This document shows positions 21,979-36,900 of a stretch of 64,000 bases of DNA, piece by piece (the stretch's first letter is position 1; every line of letters starts with the position of its first letter). This DNA is from Asterochloris sp. CNOR1. Its lineage: Eukaryota > Chlorophyta > Trebouxiophyceae > Trebouxiales > Trebouxiaceae. Position numbers and translations under genes: made by a program. Under the pieces are notes generated by a model that saw only the letters and a list, made by a program, of their open reading frames with translations, made no database searches and was not told where the DNA came from. The DNA lies in contig OZ017756.1 in NCBI GenBank assembly GCA_963969365.1, positions 496,001 to 560,000 of the forward strand, given 5' to 3'.

Positions 21979-24900
21979 ATGCCTGAGAACACTGCAATAG
22001 ACTCAGAACAACATGGCTTTGGAGAGAAGTCAGTCACGGGCACAAACACAATAAGCCATGGGCCTGTCACTTCCGTAGCACCCAATGCCCAAACATTGCA
22101 GCAGCAGGAATCACTCGCAGCAGCAGAGGATGGCAATGAGCCATGGCAGTGGGACTCAGGTTTTGATGAGTCCATGGAAGACTCCTACACTGCCACTGGA
22201 CGTGTCCTGGAGCTGCAGAATCTCCTGCGACAGCGTGAGCAGCAGGCAGAGGCAGCAGAGAGGCAGCTGGAGGAGGCAGCAAGCCTGTCAGTCTCTGTGA
22301 GCCATGCATGTCCAGGGCTACAAGCAATCCCGCATCGAATGCTGCTCTAAACTGTGACCTGAAGCATCAATGCAGTATCCCAACCTGACCTGCAGAAGCA
22401 GCAGGATGTGAGCCACGATGATTTGCAGGATGGTGCGGTCCAGCGCCAGGCAGGCTCCCTTCAAGCAGGTGTCGCCAGCGAGCAGCAGCGGCAAGGCACT
22501 GCTCGCAGCCTCCCAGCAGAACAAGAGGGGCAGCATCTGGCCTCAGATTACGCACCCCAGGGGGTACATGGCGGCATGCCTGCATTCAGTAGTGACAGCG
22601 CTTGCCCCCTGCCAGAGCCAGGCAGCAGAGCAGCAGCCGTGCTTTCCTCCCCAGCGGCTTCCAGGCCTGTCACTGAAGCTGGGGGGCAGCAGCAGGCTCC
22701 TGCCAAGCAAAGTCTGGTGCCAACAGCCGAGGTTGCCAGCCTGATAGAGGCGACCTGCAGTCGTTCCGCAGACCACGGCAGCAGCACCGCTGCTGTCCTC
22801 CCGCGTCTGTCACATGACTGGGCTTCACCGGCGCAGCAGGGGCAGGTAGACAGGCACTCCGCACGGCAGGTGGAGCGTGCATCAGCCCTGCACGAGGAGG
22901 AGGCTGCTGCCCTGCAGACAAGGCAGGCGCAGGGGTTGCCAGCACAACAGCAACAAGAGCCTGCTGCCCTGCTGTCGGGGCCGAAAGAGGCAGCACATGC
23001 ACAGCAGGGGCATGACGATACTGCCTTGATTTGGGGACAGGCACAGGGGTTGCCAGCACAGCAGGAGCATGAGCCTGCCTCCCTGCTCTCTGGGCAGTTT
23101 GAGGCAGCAAATTCGCAGCAGGGGCATGAGCCTTCTGCCCAGCCGTCAGAAGTGGCACAGGAGGTGGTGACACAGCAGAGACAGGACCCTGCTGCCCTGC
23201 TGGCCAGGCAGGCACTGCTGCCTGCGACGCAGCAGGGGCAGCAGCACATTGCCCCGCCCTTAGGCCAGGCAGAGCCGGCTAGGCAAAGCAAGGAGCCTGG
23301 CGCCCTACTGTCGAGGCAGGCAGAGGTTGCCAGGCAGAGGGAGGCGCAGCGGCGTCTCCGGGCCGCCCACATGCAGAGCCTCCAGGCACAGTGGGTGCGC
23401 CAGCTGCGGGCTGCAGGTCAGGAGCAATTGCAGCGCAGGGGTGCTGGTCGATGCAGCGGGGCTGCTCACACAGGCGGCATGTGCATGCTGCAAGCTGTGT
23501 GCTCGACAGGTTTGCGCTGGCTGCTGTGGGACATCTGCATGCAGGCAGATGCTTGAGGTGCTGTGCTTGGCAGCATATTGCCTGCAGCTGTGGGCTGCAT
23601 CCGCCCAGAGTCGTGGTACATCATCCTTGCAGCCTATCTGAAGGTGCAGCAATGCCTAGGGTGGCTTTGTCATCACATCCATCTTTGGCAAACATCCTGC
23701 TTGCGTCTAGGTTCATTCTGCCTGCACCTCCTGATGACCCCCTGTGCTCCTGCAGGGTGCATTAGGCGAGCTTGGAGGGGGTATCTGGGCAGCTCACACA
23801 GGCTGCTGAGGCACGCAGCTGCCACCTCAATTCAGGCACAGTGGCGCGCCCGGCATGCACGATGCCAGGCAGCCCACCTGCGCAAGCAGAACGCTGCAGC
23901 AAAGCGGCTCAGGAGCGCCGCCGAGGCTGGAGAGAGGGCGGCGCTGCAGGCAGCAGCCACTGCAGCAACTGAGTGTGGTGAGCAGCTTCAGCTTGGCAGC
24001 CGTGGCGTTTGATGGTATCTGCTTATGCGAACCTGGCTGCCCTGCGTACAAAAAGTGCCCATGTTGCATACAATTTGTGCACCAGAGCACTGGCTTGTCA
24101 CGAAGACTGCGCCATACGCAGCATGCTAGAGCATGCAGGAACCCCAGTGCAGGGCATGCATGCCAGACTGGTAGGCTGCAGGTGCATCACGCAAAGCATG
24201 ATAGCAGCAGATGGTGTGTGTGGCTGCAGGTCTTGGTAACATAGCTCAGCAGGCCCTGCACAGCTTTGAGGCTGCCGCCAGTAGAGCCAGGCAGGCCCTG
24301 CTGCAGGCTGCGCTGTCAGGGGCCGCTGCAGATGTGGCTGAGGCTGTGCGCTGCGGGCAGCGCTTTGCCCATCTGCAAGGTGGGACCTTATTGACACCTG
24401 TACTGGTGATCAAGGTGTCGGCTGCATGCGCCACGCAGAGCCGCTTTGCTGGCAAATGGGTGCCTCTGTTCCTCCTGCCCCTCATCTGAGTGGCAGTGCA
24501 CTCCCTGCTGGCTGTCCATGAACGGAGATGGCCATGATGCTGTGCGCTGTCCAGGAAAAGACCAGCCCTGTGCTTCTGCATTCACCTCCAGGCAGCTGCC
24601 AGGTGCTCACTCCACGTTGGCTGGCTTGCCCTGCAGAGGAGGTTGCTCAAGCACAGCAGCAGCTTGCCTCCAGGAGGCAGGTTGCAGAAGCTGAAGTGGT
24701 GGCGGCCCTGAAAGGTGAGTTTCCTTTCACCTGGCATCCAGTATGAGCTGCCTGGGTGTTGCAGACGACCAGATTGCTTCATTGTGTTGCTCACTTGAGA
24801 GTCAAACAACCGCTGAAAAGGGCAGCATGTCTTGCAACTGCAGGCATCAGCACGGCTGCCTTCCTGCTGCTGAGCCTCATTGCGGTGTGTGGCTGATTGC

Positions 24901-27900
24901 TGCTATCTGTAGCAGGCCAGCGCATTGTTTGCGTGTAGACTCAACCTTGGAGCGCGTACGAGCCCTGATGCAGCGGGCAGCTGCCCTCGGGTCAGAGGCT
25001 GCCAGGCTGCAGCAGCTGGAGGGGGCTGCCTGCCAGAGGGATGAAGTTGCGGCTGCAGCAGCCATGGATGCCGCCCAGGCTGCAGAGTTCGTTGGGGAGG
25101 CTTTCAGGATGCGCGTCATGGACTGTCGCAGGCTGGGGTTGGCAAAGGCAGCATCTGCTGCGCAAGGTAGGGTTTACTGGTTGCGGCAAGGGCCATGTTT
25201 GATAGCTTGCTGCAGGCTGAGGCTTGTAGGGGCGGTCTCAGCTATGCAGCAAGAGGTTTAGCTGCATGCCCAGGTTCTGTGTGAGATCTGGCACAGGGCA
25301 GGGGCTGTCACAAGCAGCCTCAGCTACTGCAAGTTGGGCTTCAATTGCAAGGCCTTCAGGGTGCGCACACCGCTTGTAGGGCGGCATCAGCTACATCAGC
25401 TGAGATTTCATGGCATGAAACATCTGCCCGGCCTGCACACAGCGCACAGCGGCGTTTTGATGCATGTCAACATCACCCTGCGTCGGCCTGTCTGCAGTCA
25501 GTGCTGCCACTCACGCGCTGGGTGTTCACGAGAGCAGTGTAGGCTCACAAGCGCGCCTGTGCTTTACAAATGGTGGCGCGGCAAAGGCCCTCCCACTGCT
25601 GTGCAGCTGCCCTGAGTGCCAGGAGGGTGGCGCTGGCCGAGGAGCTCAACACAGCGGCCTTGAGGGCCCCTGCTGTCACCATCCAGAGTGAGCGCCCAAT
25701 TTCTGCCTGATCATCTGCGCTATACTCTAATACATTGTCTCAGTGCCGGACGTAGAGCACAAAGAGAATGCAGCAAACAGGTCATGTTTGCCTGCTGCAG
25801 AGCTGTGTGGGCAGGCCCGTCTGCTGGGCTTGACAGGGGAGGCGACTGAGGCTGGTGGGCAGCTGGCGCAGCGCCAGGCAGCCGCCACGCAGCAGCTGCA
25901 CAGTGCCGCAGCTGCAGCCACCCTGCCAGCCTTCCAGTCCGCCCTGCAGGCTGCCAGGCAACTGCAGGCTCCGGCCCCCGCCATCACCACTGCTGAGGCG
26001 ACCTTTGCTGCCCGCGCGAGCCGTGCTGCTGCAGAGCTGGAGGCGGCTGCCAGCAGCCATGGCTTTGCCGCCTACTGGGAGGCACGATGTGCTGCAGTCC
26101 AGCTGGTGCGCACCAAACCCGCCAGTGCAACCAGCTGCATGCCTGCTTGGCTTGCCGGCAGCTACTTGAGATGCTGCACTGCAGGCACTGTCAGGCTGCT
26201 GGTACTTGAGTAGGCCCTGCAGAATTGCCTCACCCTGAAACTCCTGACTTCAATTGTGGTGCGCTGACAGCATTCTGGCAGAATTGCAGCTGTACTTTAG
26301 TAGGCTCATTGTCCCTGCTGGGGCAGCAGAACCATCTTTGCTGCGCTTGTGTTTACCAGCTGGGGAGGTGGAGATGTCTGGCAACAGGATCTGCTAGCTG
26401 TAATTTAGCATACATGGCTGGCCAGCCAGTGCATTGTAGCTGGTACCTGTGTCATGCCTATGGCAGTCCTGCGTCATGTTCACAATCACTGAACAAGCGC
26501 CGCAAACACCATGCTGGTGCCAATGCAGGGGGCAGGCCTGGCGGAGGCAGATGATATTATGAGGGGCCGCCGCACCAGGTAGGCCCGCATGCCAAGATGC
26601 TCTGCCACCCAAGTGGAGAGGGCAAGGAACCCCTTGAAGGCAATTTGGTCCCTGAAGCGCACATCGCCCCATCAGAATGTGTGCCGGCCTGACCAGCTGC
26701 ACTCTTGGCCTGTTGATGATGCAAGCCATCACAAAGGGCCTTGGGGGTCGAAGTGGTGCCGACTGTTGCAACACATGCACTGCAGGGCTCTGGCTGAATT
26801 GGGTGCCTCAGTCCAGGCTGCAATCCCAGTGCTGGCGTCCTGCAGGCAGCAGTGCCAAGCTGCAAAGCCCCAAGCAATGGCTGCTGGGGGTGCAGCCAGC
26901 CCGGTGGCACAGGTTAGGTACAGTGGCAGTCGCCAGTATGTGCAGCAGCTGCAGGGCCTTGTAGCGGCTGTGGCTGTCACAGCCGCCCCCTCACCCGGCG
27001 GCCAGTCTTGTATGGGCCAAGACGCTGAGCAGCAGCCCCTGCACGCCCTGTTGGCCTGGCTGGAAGCTGCCACGCAGCAGTGCGTGGCAGCAGGCCACGC
27101 TCCTGCAGGTGCGATGCGGTGTATAGGGCAGCTGCAGGTGGCAGTGGCCACTGCTGGCATGCTGGGGCTTGGTCGCCGGCTGGCCCTGGGCCTCGCGCTG
27201 CTGCTGGGCCATGTCAAGCAGGCCCACGCTGCTGAGGCGCAGCTGGTGGTGTGCGCCACGCCTGTGCTGCTAGAGCAGCCAGCAGACAGTCTGGGTACCT
27301 GGCAGAATGGTCCTCCAGTCAGTCAGCAGCCAGCACAGGGCAGTGGTGCAGGCTGGGGCAGAGCAGAGGCAGGGTGCAGTACCAGCATAGCCGATTGCCT
27401 TGAACTGCCAGACAGCAGCTCTGCCGGTTCTGTCGGCCGTTTGAGCTGTGCAGATTCTCATGCTGCTGAGGCGGTGAGGTGCCCAGGGGCTGCCTGGCCG
27501 CAGCCTGTGGCAGTGGCTGCACAGCAGCAGCAGAGGGAGGTATGGCAGACAGGGGCAGGAGGTGCTGGCTGCAGGCCAGCCGCACTCAGCGAGCTGCACG
27601 CTTCTGGCCTGCTGCGGCCGCAGCATGTCTTTGGGCACTCCTCAGGTGATTTCATATGGCAGACTTGCCCCGTAGTATGGGCTGATGTCCTTGCATGGAC
27701 TATTGTCACAGCCCCCAGCTGGGGTAGCTGCATGGCGGGTGCTGCAGGGACTGTCAGGCTGCTGGTAGCGGCATCTCACCTCGTGCCAGATGGCCTCAGC
27801 TTGGATCTTTATTTCTGCTGCCTGCTCTGCTGACAGCATGACCTTGCCTAATGCTCCTAAAAGGATCCCACTGCCCGGCACAGGTTGTCAAACTGTTGCA

Positions 27901-30900
27901 TCTGCCTGGTCAATGCACTGACAGCATGCCCTGACCTAACCAGACACTGCTGTCCCTGCAGAGGCAGTGAGGCTGCTGCGCAAGGGGGCCAACAGCATGG
28001 GCGGCACCCTCACCCTGAGCGCCAGCCTGCTGCAAATGCCGGCCAAGCATGTCGAGGCAGGCATCAGCGGGGCCCTCAACCTGGAGCTGGAGCGGCTGAG
28101 CAGCCTGGCCGGCCTGGACAGGGCCCATCCGGGGCTGCTGGCCCTGCAAGCTGGTGCCAATCAGCTGTCTGATTTGCATGGTGAGGCTGGGTTCTGAGGG
28201 GATCACTGCATGGTGTGGGGGTTGGTGTAATTCTGGCTGGGGCTGGAGACCTGCATGGCGAGGCAAGCTGCTCATACAGGGCTTTACGATCCAGCCGGCT
28301 GGTAGACCGGTACGCATGATAGAGACAGGTCGTTGGTGCAATGCGGCCCCATGCTAGGGTGCATGCTGGTGTGTAGGCACCATCGAGTCGCTGCACACTG
28401 GATTCATCATGCACCAGGCGTACCTCAGGCTTGTCGTGCATGGCATGCAAAACTACTGGCAGCTGTGAGGACGTGAGTAGCCATTCTTCTCGAAGTGCGG
28501 CATGAGTCTCCTTTCCAGCTGCGCCAGACTTCTCAGTGGTGACTCGAGGCTGTGAGCACTGGCACCCATGTGCCACACATGCTCTCTGCTGGCTGCAGGC
28601 CTAGCAGGCTGCTCGCAGCTGGTCAAGCTGCGCGCCGGCCACAACAAGATCGCGTGCTTGCGGGGCCTGGAGAGCTTGGCGTCGCTCAGGTTTGCCCCAT
28701 ACAGATTTCCTGCAGCAGCATCTGCTCTGCAATCTGGCAGCAGTGCGTGGCTCATGTGCAGGCGCCCTGACACTCAATGCTGTCAGCGTCTGCTCACCAT
28801 GCCTCTCAGCTGTGTCAACTTGCGAATAGCACAAGCTGCATACACCAGCTGGAGACAGTAAAGCACATCCAAACAAGCAACTCCCTGGCTGCCCTGCAGG
28901 AGCCTGGACCTGACCGACAACTGCCTCAGCAGCCTGGGCCGCCTGTCTGCCCTGTCCTGCCTGACGGTCCTGCGCCTGGCCCGCAACAGCATCAGCAGCC
29001 TGGGCGGCCACCTGAGCCGCTGCTCGGCCCTGTGCTCTCTGGAACTGGCTCATAACAAGCTCGCTACACTGGAAGGCCTGTTTGCTGCGCCAAGCCTCCT
29101 GCCTGAGAGCCCTGAGCCTTCGGACTGGAGCCGTGAGGCAGCAGCTGACAGGCAGCAGGCCCAGGCCTCATTACAGCACCCTGAGCGTGGTGCCCTTCCC
29201 CGGTCAGAGGAGTCAGAGGGCAGCTCGCAGTCTTGCTGCGCGGTGGAAAGGCCCTCCCAGACAGGGAGGCTTGAGGAGCAGCGGCAGGCATCGGCAGCCA
29301 ATGGTTGGCTTTCGGGCAAGCCCTTGCAGGCAGGCAGCCTGCATGGCCGGCAGGGGTCCCTGGGAGCAGCTGCCCTGGCCCTGAACGCGCTGCAGGAGCT
29401 GGACGTGGACGACAATGAGCTGCGCTCGCTCGAGGGCCTCCAGGGGTGCCCCCTGCTGGTGCACCTGTCGGCCGCGCACAACCGCATTGCCGCCTTCCCC
29501 ATGGTGCTGGACTGCGTGCTGCTGCAGCACCTCAACCTGTCCTGCAACAGGTGCGCTTGGGCTGCATGCCAGGCTGCAATGTCAGCTGCCACCCAGTACA
29601 TCGCAGCGTTCTCCACAATGCTGTGTCTTTTGCTGGTGCTGTAGCCAAAGCTGACCTGCATTCAGAGCACTGCTTCTCAGCACAAGCGGGTCAATGTGGC
29701 TGCGTACAGCTGCTGAATCTGTCTTTGACAATGCACGGCCCTGGGTGTGGGCCTCTCAGGGCCTCCATTGTCATAGGGCTGACTGTGTGCTGCCGCAGCG
29801 CATATGCACACTGGATGTCTATTGAGGCTTGGCAATACTTGCAGCAGCTGGACTTGACTGGGGCCTGCAGCAACCTGCTCTTTTTAGGGTTGTTGTCTGG
29901 TTGGGTAGAGCCTGAGCAGTCACATAGGCTCTGGTAGCTCTCCACATGCTTGGCCTGCACCCAATGCCTGACTGTGCCCCCAACCAACGCCAGTCACCCT
30001 TCTGCAGGATCTAGGCACCTGCTTATAGGCCCAAAGAGTCTCCTTCCAGCCGGATCTGGGGCACCTGCCCAGCCTGTATCACCTGCAGTTGCTCAAGCGT
30101 GAGGATGACAGTGCTGCCATCGTGTCACCCCAAGCCTGCAGGCAGCAACTCAAACAAGTCAACACCCTAGTAGCTGATTCTTGCTGATATGCGGCCACCC
30201 TGCCTGCCTGCAGGATCCAGCACCTCCCCGCCATGCCCTACCTGCCCCACCTGCAGACGCTGAAGCTGCAGGACAACGAGATCGCCTCGCTGTCGCCCAT
30301 GCACGGCCTGCCCAGCCTCACTTCCCTGGACCTCTCCTTCAACCAGCTGGCCACGCTGGCGCAGCTGGACAACTTGAGCCCCCTGCTGGAGCTCAGGCAG
30401 CTGAGGCTGACGGACAACCCTGTGGAACATGAGGACGGGTACAGCCAGCATGTGCAGAGGCTGCTGCCGTGGACGGAGCACGCCTTTGTGCTGGTGAGCG
30501 TCTGACATGATCCACACACAATCATATGCATGTCTGGGGCACAAGGAGTGGGGGGGCCAGCACTGCTGCTGCACATAGAGCAGGTCTCTGTGCCGGCAGC
30601 TTTTCACTTCATGATGCATCCTTTGCCCACCTCACATGCACGACATGCCCACCATTGCACATCGCTTGAGCCATGCGCCCACATGCAGGCAGTCCAGCCA
30701 GGCCCGCAGCAGCCCTGGCCGCCGCTGGTAAGCGCCCAGCCACTGCAGATTGCCCCTGCAGCACGCATGCAGAGGCAGGTCGCCACGCAAGGGGCCCACA
30801 CGGGGCGCTTGTTGCGACGGGGCGGTCCTGCTTCAGGCCTGCCCCCACCTTTGCTGGACACGCAGCCCAATGGCCGCCAGATTGACGCGCTGGAGGTGAA

Positions 30901-33900
30901 GTCAGCGTTAGTGTGCTTGTTGCGACGGGGTGGTCTTGCCTTGGGCCTGCCCCCACCTTTGCTGGACACGCAGCCCAGTGGCCGCCAGGTTGACGCGCTG
31001 GAGGTGAAGTCAGCGTCATGGTTGCTCTCCTTGTGTCAGCTTGCGGTGGTGGCACCTGTGCTGCGCCTGCATCCCATCCGCCTGCCAGGCTGACACCCCG
31101 GCAGGCGGGCTTGGCTGTGCTCTTACCGTCTACAGCTTTCTCTGTGTGCCCGCTTGCATTGGTGACGCTCTTTGGCAACTTAGTCCCCACTGCAGAGCAC
31201 GCTGCAGCTTGCAGAACTTTGCAGCCAGGCTTGTACAGCAGCCCAGGGCTGCCCTCCCCTGCAGACATTGCTGAGCAGTGTCATCTGAGCAACACTGCTG
31301 TGCAGCAGACATGCAATGCCTTCCGACCAGCATGCTTGCCTTCGCTGAACTCAACCTTGCCAATTCTGCTCAGGCTGGGCCAGCGACTGGGGAGGAGGCT
31401 GCGCCTCAAGAACTGCACGTGCCTGTGGGGCATGTCAGGCTGGGGCATGCTTTGCGCGCTGAGCTGCCATTGGAACGAGGGCCCCATGCGGAGGTCAGCT
31501 CTGTCTCTCACCTTGCTGGGTACCAGCGGGTTGGCTGGCTGCACGTGCACCCCGCTTCCATATGCCATGATGCTGTGGCTGCCAGCAGGGCGTCTCAAAC
31601 TGGCATGCCTACAGCAGAATATGAGTCTGTGTCAATGACCTCCTCAGGAAGAATCCAGACGACAACGGGGAGTGAGCTCTGTGCTGTGGTCTCCCCTGCT
31701 GGGTGCCATCAGAGCTGGCTGTGATTGCATCACTCTGCTGCAGTGGTGTTCCGCCTACTACTGGGTCACATGAGTTGGAGGGGTACTACCACAAGTCAAG
31801 GGGCACTTGCCCACAAATATGCTGGGCCCTACCACATTTCTGGTCTCTTTGCCCGCTACTAGGTCACATGAGTGGGTTTACAGCAGATCAATCTGTAAGC
31901 TTTGCTGGGCCTTTTAACTACTGCATGCTGGTTACTTGAGCTCAATTGCCACGTGAGCCTGCACACGCTTGGCACAGCAACCAGAAAGCTGCAGTCTGAA
32001 TTCATTGACTTCGCCGCCTGCAGGAGCAAGAGCCTGAGAGGGACGACGCCATGCAGGCCGCCTTGGTTGGTGTGGTGCAAGCCGCCAGCTGCCGCCCTGG
32101 AGCGAGCAGCGCATGGGCACTGGCAGAGACAGCTGCAGAGGTGGCAGCCTGGGAGCATGTGACATGGAGCCGTGCCGTCATAGGCGAGCAGCAGCAGCTG
32201 ATGGGGGCGCTGCAGACTGTCAGGGGGCAGGCGGGGCGGGGGCTGAAGCGCAGGCTGCGCACGCATGCCCCTGCGCAGGCGTGGCAGGGATTGAGGAGGG
32301 TTATGGAGGCTGTCGGTGGCCTGCACCAGGCTGGCGACCTGGCGCTTAGGGCTGCAGCAGGTATGCCTGGTGGCATCTGGTAGAATGTTCCTGCAGCTAC
32401 CCGTGGCACTTGTGAGCACAGGTGGATGAGGTGCGGGGGCCGCTCTGTGGCCAGATTGAGGAAGCTTTGCCTGCAAGGCAAGCCTGTCTGTCGGCTGGAA
32501 TCCTAAAGCTGCAGGGAGCCCTTGCAGGCAATTTGAGTCTGTTGAGCATGTCTCAGCACCTGCCAGGAGCAGTGTTGACCACCTGCTTGATGGCAGGAGA
32601 GCAGAAACTGTGGCTCTGTCATTCTGCCTCTGCATGCCTGACCTGGCATGACAGCAATGCCAAGCTCATGGTAGTCCCTGTGCACACAAGTCAGGATCTT
32701 TGGCTTGGCAGCATACGTAGTCTGGCAGAAGCACCCTACATGGAGCAAAGTTGGGAAGGACTCCTTCCAGGATGCCTGGCTGCAGCAGGCAAGCGCAGGC
32801 AGCAACCTGGCCTATAAACTGCAGATGTTGCCTGACTCCGATGGTGCTGTGTGCAGGGGACAGGCCATCCCAGGAGGCTTGGCTGCAGCAGCAGAGCGCT
32901 GACAGCAGCGTGGCCAAGCAGCAGTGCAGCCATTGGAGGACACTTTTACGGCGCCTGTGCTGGCAGCAGCTCAAGGGGGGGTCCTGCGAGGAATTTCAGG
33001 TGCCTGCTGGTTGACTCTCCATCAGGCTGCCTGCTTGGCAACTGCAGGGATTCACCATCTGGTGGGGGCCAGGCTGCTCCATGTGTGCAGCTCAAGGGGG
33101 ACTCCTGTGAGAAGTTCAGGCGTGCAGCAAAACTGCATGTCGTAGGCTGCCTGCTCTGTGGCCCCTGTTTAGATGGGTCTCTGGCATGAATGTAAGAGTC
33201 CCTTGCGTTGTGAGCTCCCCTCTGCTGACCACCACTCCCTGCGTTGCCCCACTGGGACATTGGCTTGCTCAAGCTGCCCCTCTGTACTGTCGTGAAAGCT
33301 GTGCACAAGATGTGCACAGGCTGCATTTTGTTGGAGGAGCTGAGTTGCAATGCGTTGTGGCTCAATGCTTTGATCACTGGATCCTGCCTCCGTCACGTGC
33401 TGTTCATTGCCACCACCCCTTAGGAGACCAAAACCATGGTTGCCACTTGCAAGGGCAGCCTGTTTGCTCAGAGCTTATCGATGCTGTTGGGGCACAGCCT
33501 GTCCCAATTCTGTGCCCGAGGCCTGCAGGGTCAGCTTGTCTGCTCAGAGGCGCACCAGACAGCTCTACACACCCTGCTAGGGCACAGGGCAGCTGTCATC
33601 CAGGCACACTGGAGGGGCAGGCAGGCTCGGCGGGCTGCGGCTGCAGAGCGGATCCAGCAGCAGCGCCGAGCAAGGCACCGCGCGGCCACCTTCATTCAGG
33701 TGAGTCTGTGTTGGTCTCCACTTCACAGCGTCGGCCCAAGTCTGGACTCCTTCTGCCCTGCTGACATGAGGCCACTTGCTCCGCACTGTTGGTCCCAGTA
33801 CAGACCAGTAAGTGTGCAACTCCCTCTGACGTGAGCTGCCCATCTCCTGCACTGGTGGTGGACTTTCTAGTCTACAACGCAAAGGCACTCACCTCCTGCC

Positions 33901-36900
33901 CAGTGGCAATGAGCCGCCAACACCTGCACTTCCAAGTCTGTCATTTGCAGCGTAATCATGTGTCCTTCCCGCAGACAAAGCCTGGCAGCACAGCACTGCA
34001 TTTGCGCAGCCACCTGCCTGACCCAGGCTTCATTTCGAGACTGTTTTTGGGTCTTACAGCACCGACGGTCATCCACAGTGCTTGGCCTTGTCTGCATTGT
34101 GCACGCAGCCTGCGCAGTCCTTGCCAGAGTTACATCATGCATGCCTGCAGGCCCACTGGCGAGGACATACAGGACGGCGAAGCACAGATCTGCTGCGCCG
34201 CAGGCAGCAAGCAGCCGCTAAGCAAACAGCACGGCAGTCAGCTGCAGCCACAGTCATCCAGGTCAGCTCGATTGTTGCTGTGCCCCTCATGCTGGAAAGG
34301 GACGGAGCTTGCCCTGCCTCTTTTTGCCAGAGGCTGTGAAGGCTGCATTGCATGCTCGCAAAGATTGCCTGTCATCTGTGGCCCTTCATAAAAGCAATAC
34401 AGCTCCCGCTCTGTTTTGGGTGCAAGCTGAAGTGCTGGATCGGGGGCTGTGCAGTCTTTGAGGACCCTGTAGCGTGGGAGTCCAGCTATGAGGATCAGCC
34501 TGCATGCAGAACATGATGCCCACCTCGCCTTGCAGGCTGCAGCACATGATCTTGCTGCCCGAGCCACAGGTGGCCAGCCGCTCAGTGTGCGTGCAGACCG
34601 CTTAACTTGCATCAACTCTGCTTGCAAGTGCGGGGTCCGTAAATGCGCTGCCTCATGCACAGGTTGCTGCCTGTCTCTATTTGCAGCCTGAACACGCCCC
34701 CACTTTGCATGAAGGCTGCTGCAGGGAGCCTGCAGTTGTTGTGCTGCCTGTGTCACACTGGGTGCCGGCTGCCTCGCCCACCCCAAACTGTGCTTGCAGG
34801 CCGCCACGCGGGGTCTGCGGGTACGCCGCCGCCTGCAGAATGCTCGAGCAGCCGCCCAGGCGCAGGACAGCGATGGGGACTCAGATCTGGACATGGGCTT
34901 GGACCCCTCCCTTACAGCCTTTCTGCAGTCGCTGCCCACAGAGGCAGTGCTGGGGCCCAGCACGGCAGCTGTGCCCCAACAGGACAGGCTGCAGGCAACT
35001 GGCAGGGCAGGTCTGCCTCAGCAGGAGCGTCTGAAGAGCAGCGGCCCCTTGCAGACGCTGCCTGCTGCAGGCATGACTGGGCCGCCGCTGGGGCCTGGCC
35101 TGGCAGATGTGGCCCTGCAACATCACCTGAATGGCATGCATGTGTTGCAAGAGGGTGCTGCCAGCAACATGGATGCGGGATGGGTGGGGCCTGGCCCCAG
35201 ACAGGGGCTGGCTGGCAGAGCACCAGGCTCTGTGCCAGACCCAGGGCTCAGAGGGCCTCTGCATGCTGCAACTGGGGGGCGTGGCCGTGCCCGGGCTGCC
35301 GCATCCAGTACTGGGGGCTGGGCAGACACAAGCTGCGCAGCGGCAGCAGGTGAGCTCCAAGGCGTCTACCTCGAAAGTTTCAGCTTTCAGACTTGACGTC
35401 TGCAGCGGCAGCAGGCGGGCTCAAAAGTCTTGTGGCCGGTGCATCAGAGCCATGCCTGGGTTGCTGCAGACAGCAAGTCTGCAGCGGCAGCAGGTGGCCT
35501 TGCGGGAATGCAGCATGCTGCACTCTGTCCTGATCAGCTCCGCAGTGGCATGTGACAGCCCAGCAGACAACAGTCCACTGTTACATGTGGCTGACCCCTT
35601 CCTTGCTGGCAGAGGCGACGCAGTGCAGCCAGACCCTTGATGGCACATGCTGCACACTGTTCACACCCCTACCTTCTGAGCTGGTAGTGACAATGTGTCC
35701 TGCAGTTGACCCCCAGCAGCAATAATGTGGGACACTGCCTGCCATGCAGGTGGCTTGGAGCCTATAGCCCCAGCAGGGGGATGGCTGGTGCAGGTGCCTG
35801 CCCTGCCACAGCTCGTCAGTCGCGATCAACTGCCCGCTGGCCGCTCTCTGGAAGCGCAAGCCGAGGCAAGCCAATTAAGTAGCGAGCTTCAGGGAGAGGC
35901 GACTCAGGACAGCGCAGGGACCCAGCCTGCCAGCAAGGGCGCCAGGTATCAGGTGAGGCGGCCATCTGCAGCAGGGCACAGGAAAGGGGCTCAGGTAGTG
36001 AGCTTCAGGCACAGGTGGTGCAAAACAGGGGAGCAAACCAATGTGCCAGCAGCACGAAATGCACTAGGCACAGGATGGCTCCTGTGACACAGCGCGGCAA
36101 CAGCATGTGCATCAGCGCTTCAGATAGGATGACAGGATGAGGTGGGCCTGGGCGAGGGATGCCCTGGCCAGCGCCTGGGATGGTACAGGCCACCTAATAG
36201 CTGCAGACCCGACCACACATGCAGCTGCAGCTGGCTGGGTGTCAAGGGGCAACACCTCGAGCAGCAGCTCTTGTTGCTGCCCCAGTCTTGGTATGACCGC
36301 GCAGCAGAGAAGCAACACACGTGGACCCTCTGGCAGCCTGAGGCTGTTGTCAGCCTTCTGCCCGCCCCAGCAGTCACACCTGCAGGGGAGCCATGTCCCA
36401 GAGCGTCTTCCTGCTTACCAGAGAAGCCGCCAATTGAGACAGGTCCACCCTGGCAGCACAGGCTGTGGAAGTGCCAGCCTGTACTCATGCAGGTTGTGGA
36501 CCAGCTGGATCCCTGCCAAGGATGCAAAGTCAGGTTGCTTTGCAAGCACTTGCGGCATCAAGGCAGAAAACACAAAAGGGTATACATCCTTGCTGACAGC
36601 TCCAAACACAGGACTCATCACGCATGCACAGCATGCAATGTGCCACATAACCTACCAGCTGGCAGGGCAGGCCCTAATTGTCTCAATAAAGTTGCTTTTG
36701 TGCCACTGCAGGCCATGATTGAACAGCTGATGGCAGAGTGGCACGTGAAGGACTTTGCTGTGGCAGAGTCCATATTCAAGTCACGGCAGCGCCAGCTGAA
36801 GCAGAAGAGCTCCAGCAAGATCAAGGCTCGAATGCAGGTCAGCAGGGCGGGGTGTACCTGCAGGTCTCCATTGTTTTTCTGGGAAGGTGTTCGGGTGGCT

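Noticed and set aside
22548-23372. Open frame of 274 codons on the minus strand, Cys- and Ser-rich
   Set aside because: It is exactly antisense to the Gln/Ala-rich exon of the LRRIQ1-like gene; the cysteines come from complemented gca/cag repeats. No independent splice signals or family.
26729-27259. Ala/Cys-rich minus-strand frame of 176 codons
   Set aside because: It is antisense to a long plus-strand exon of the LRRIQ1-like gene.
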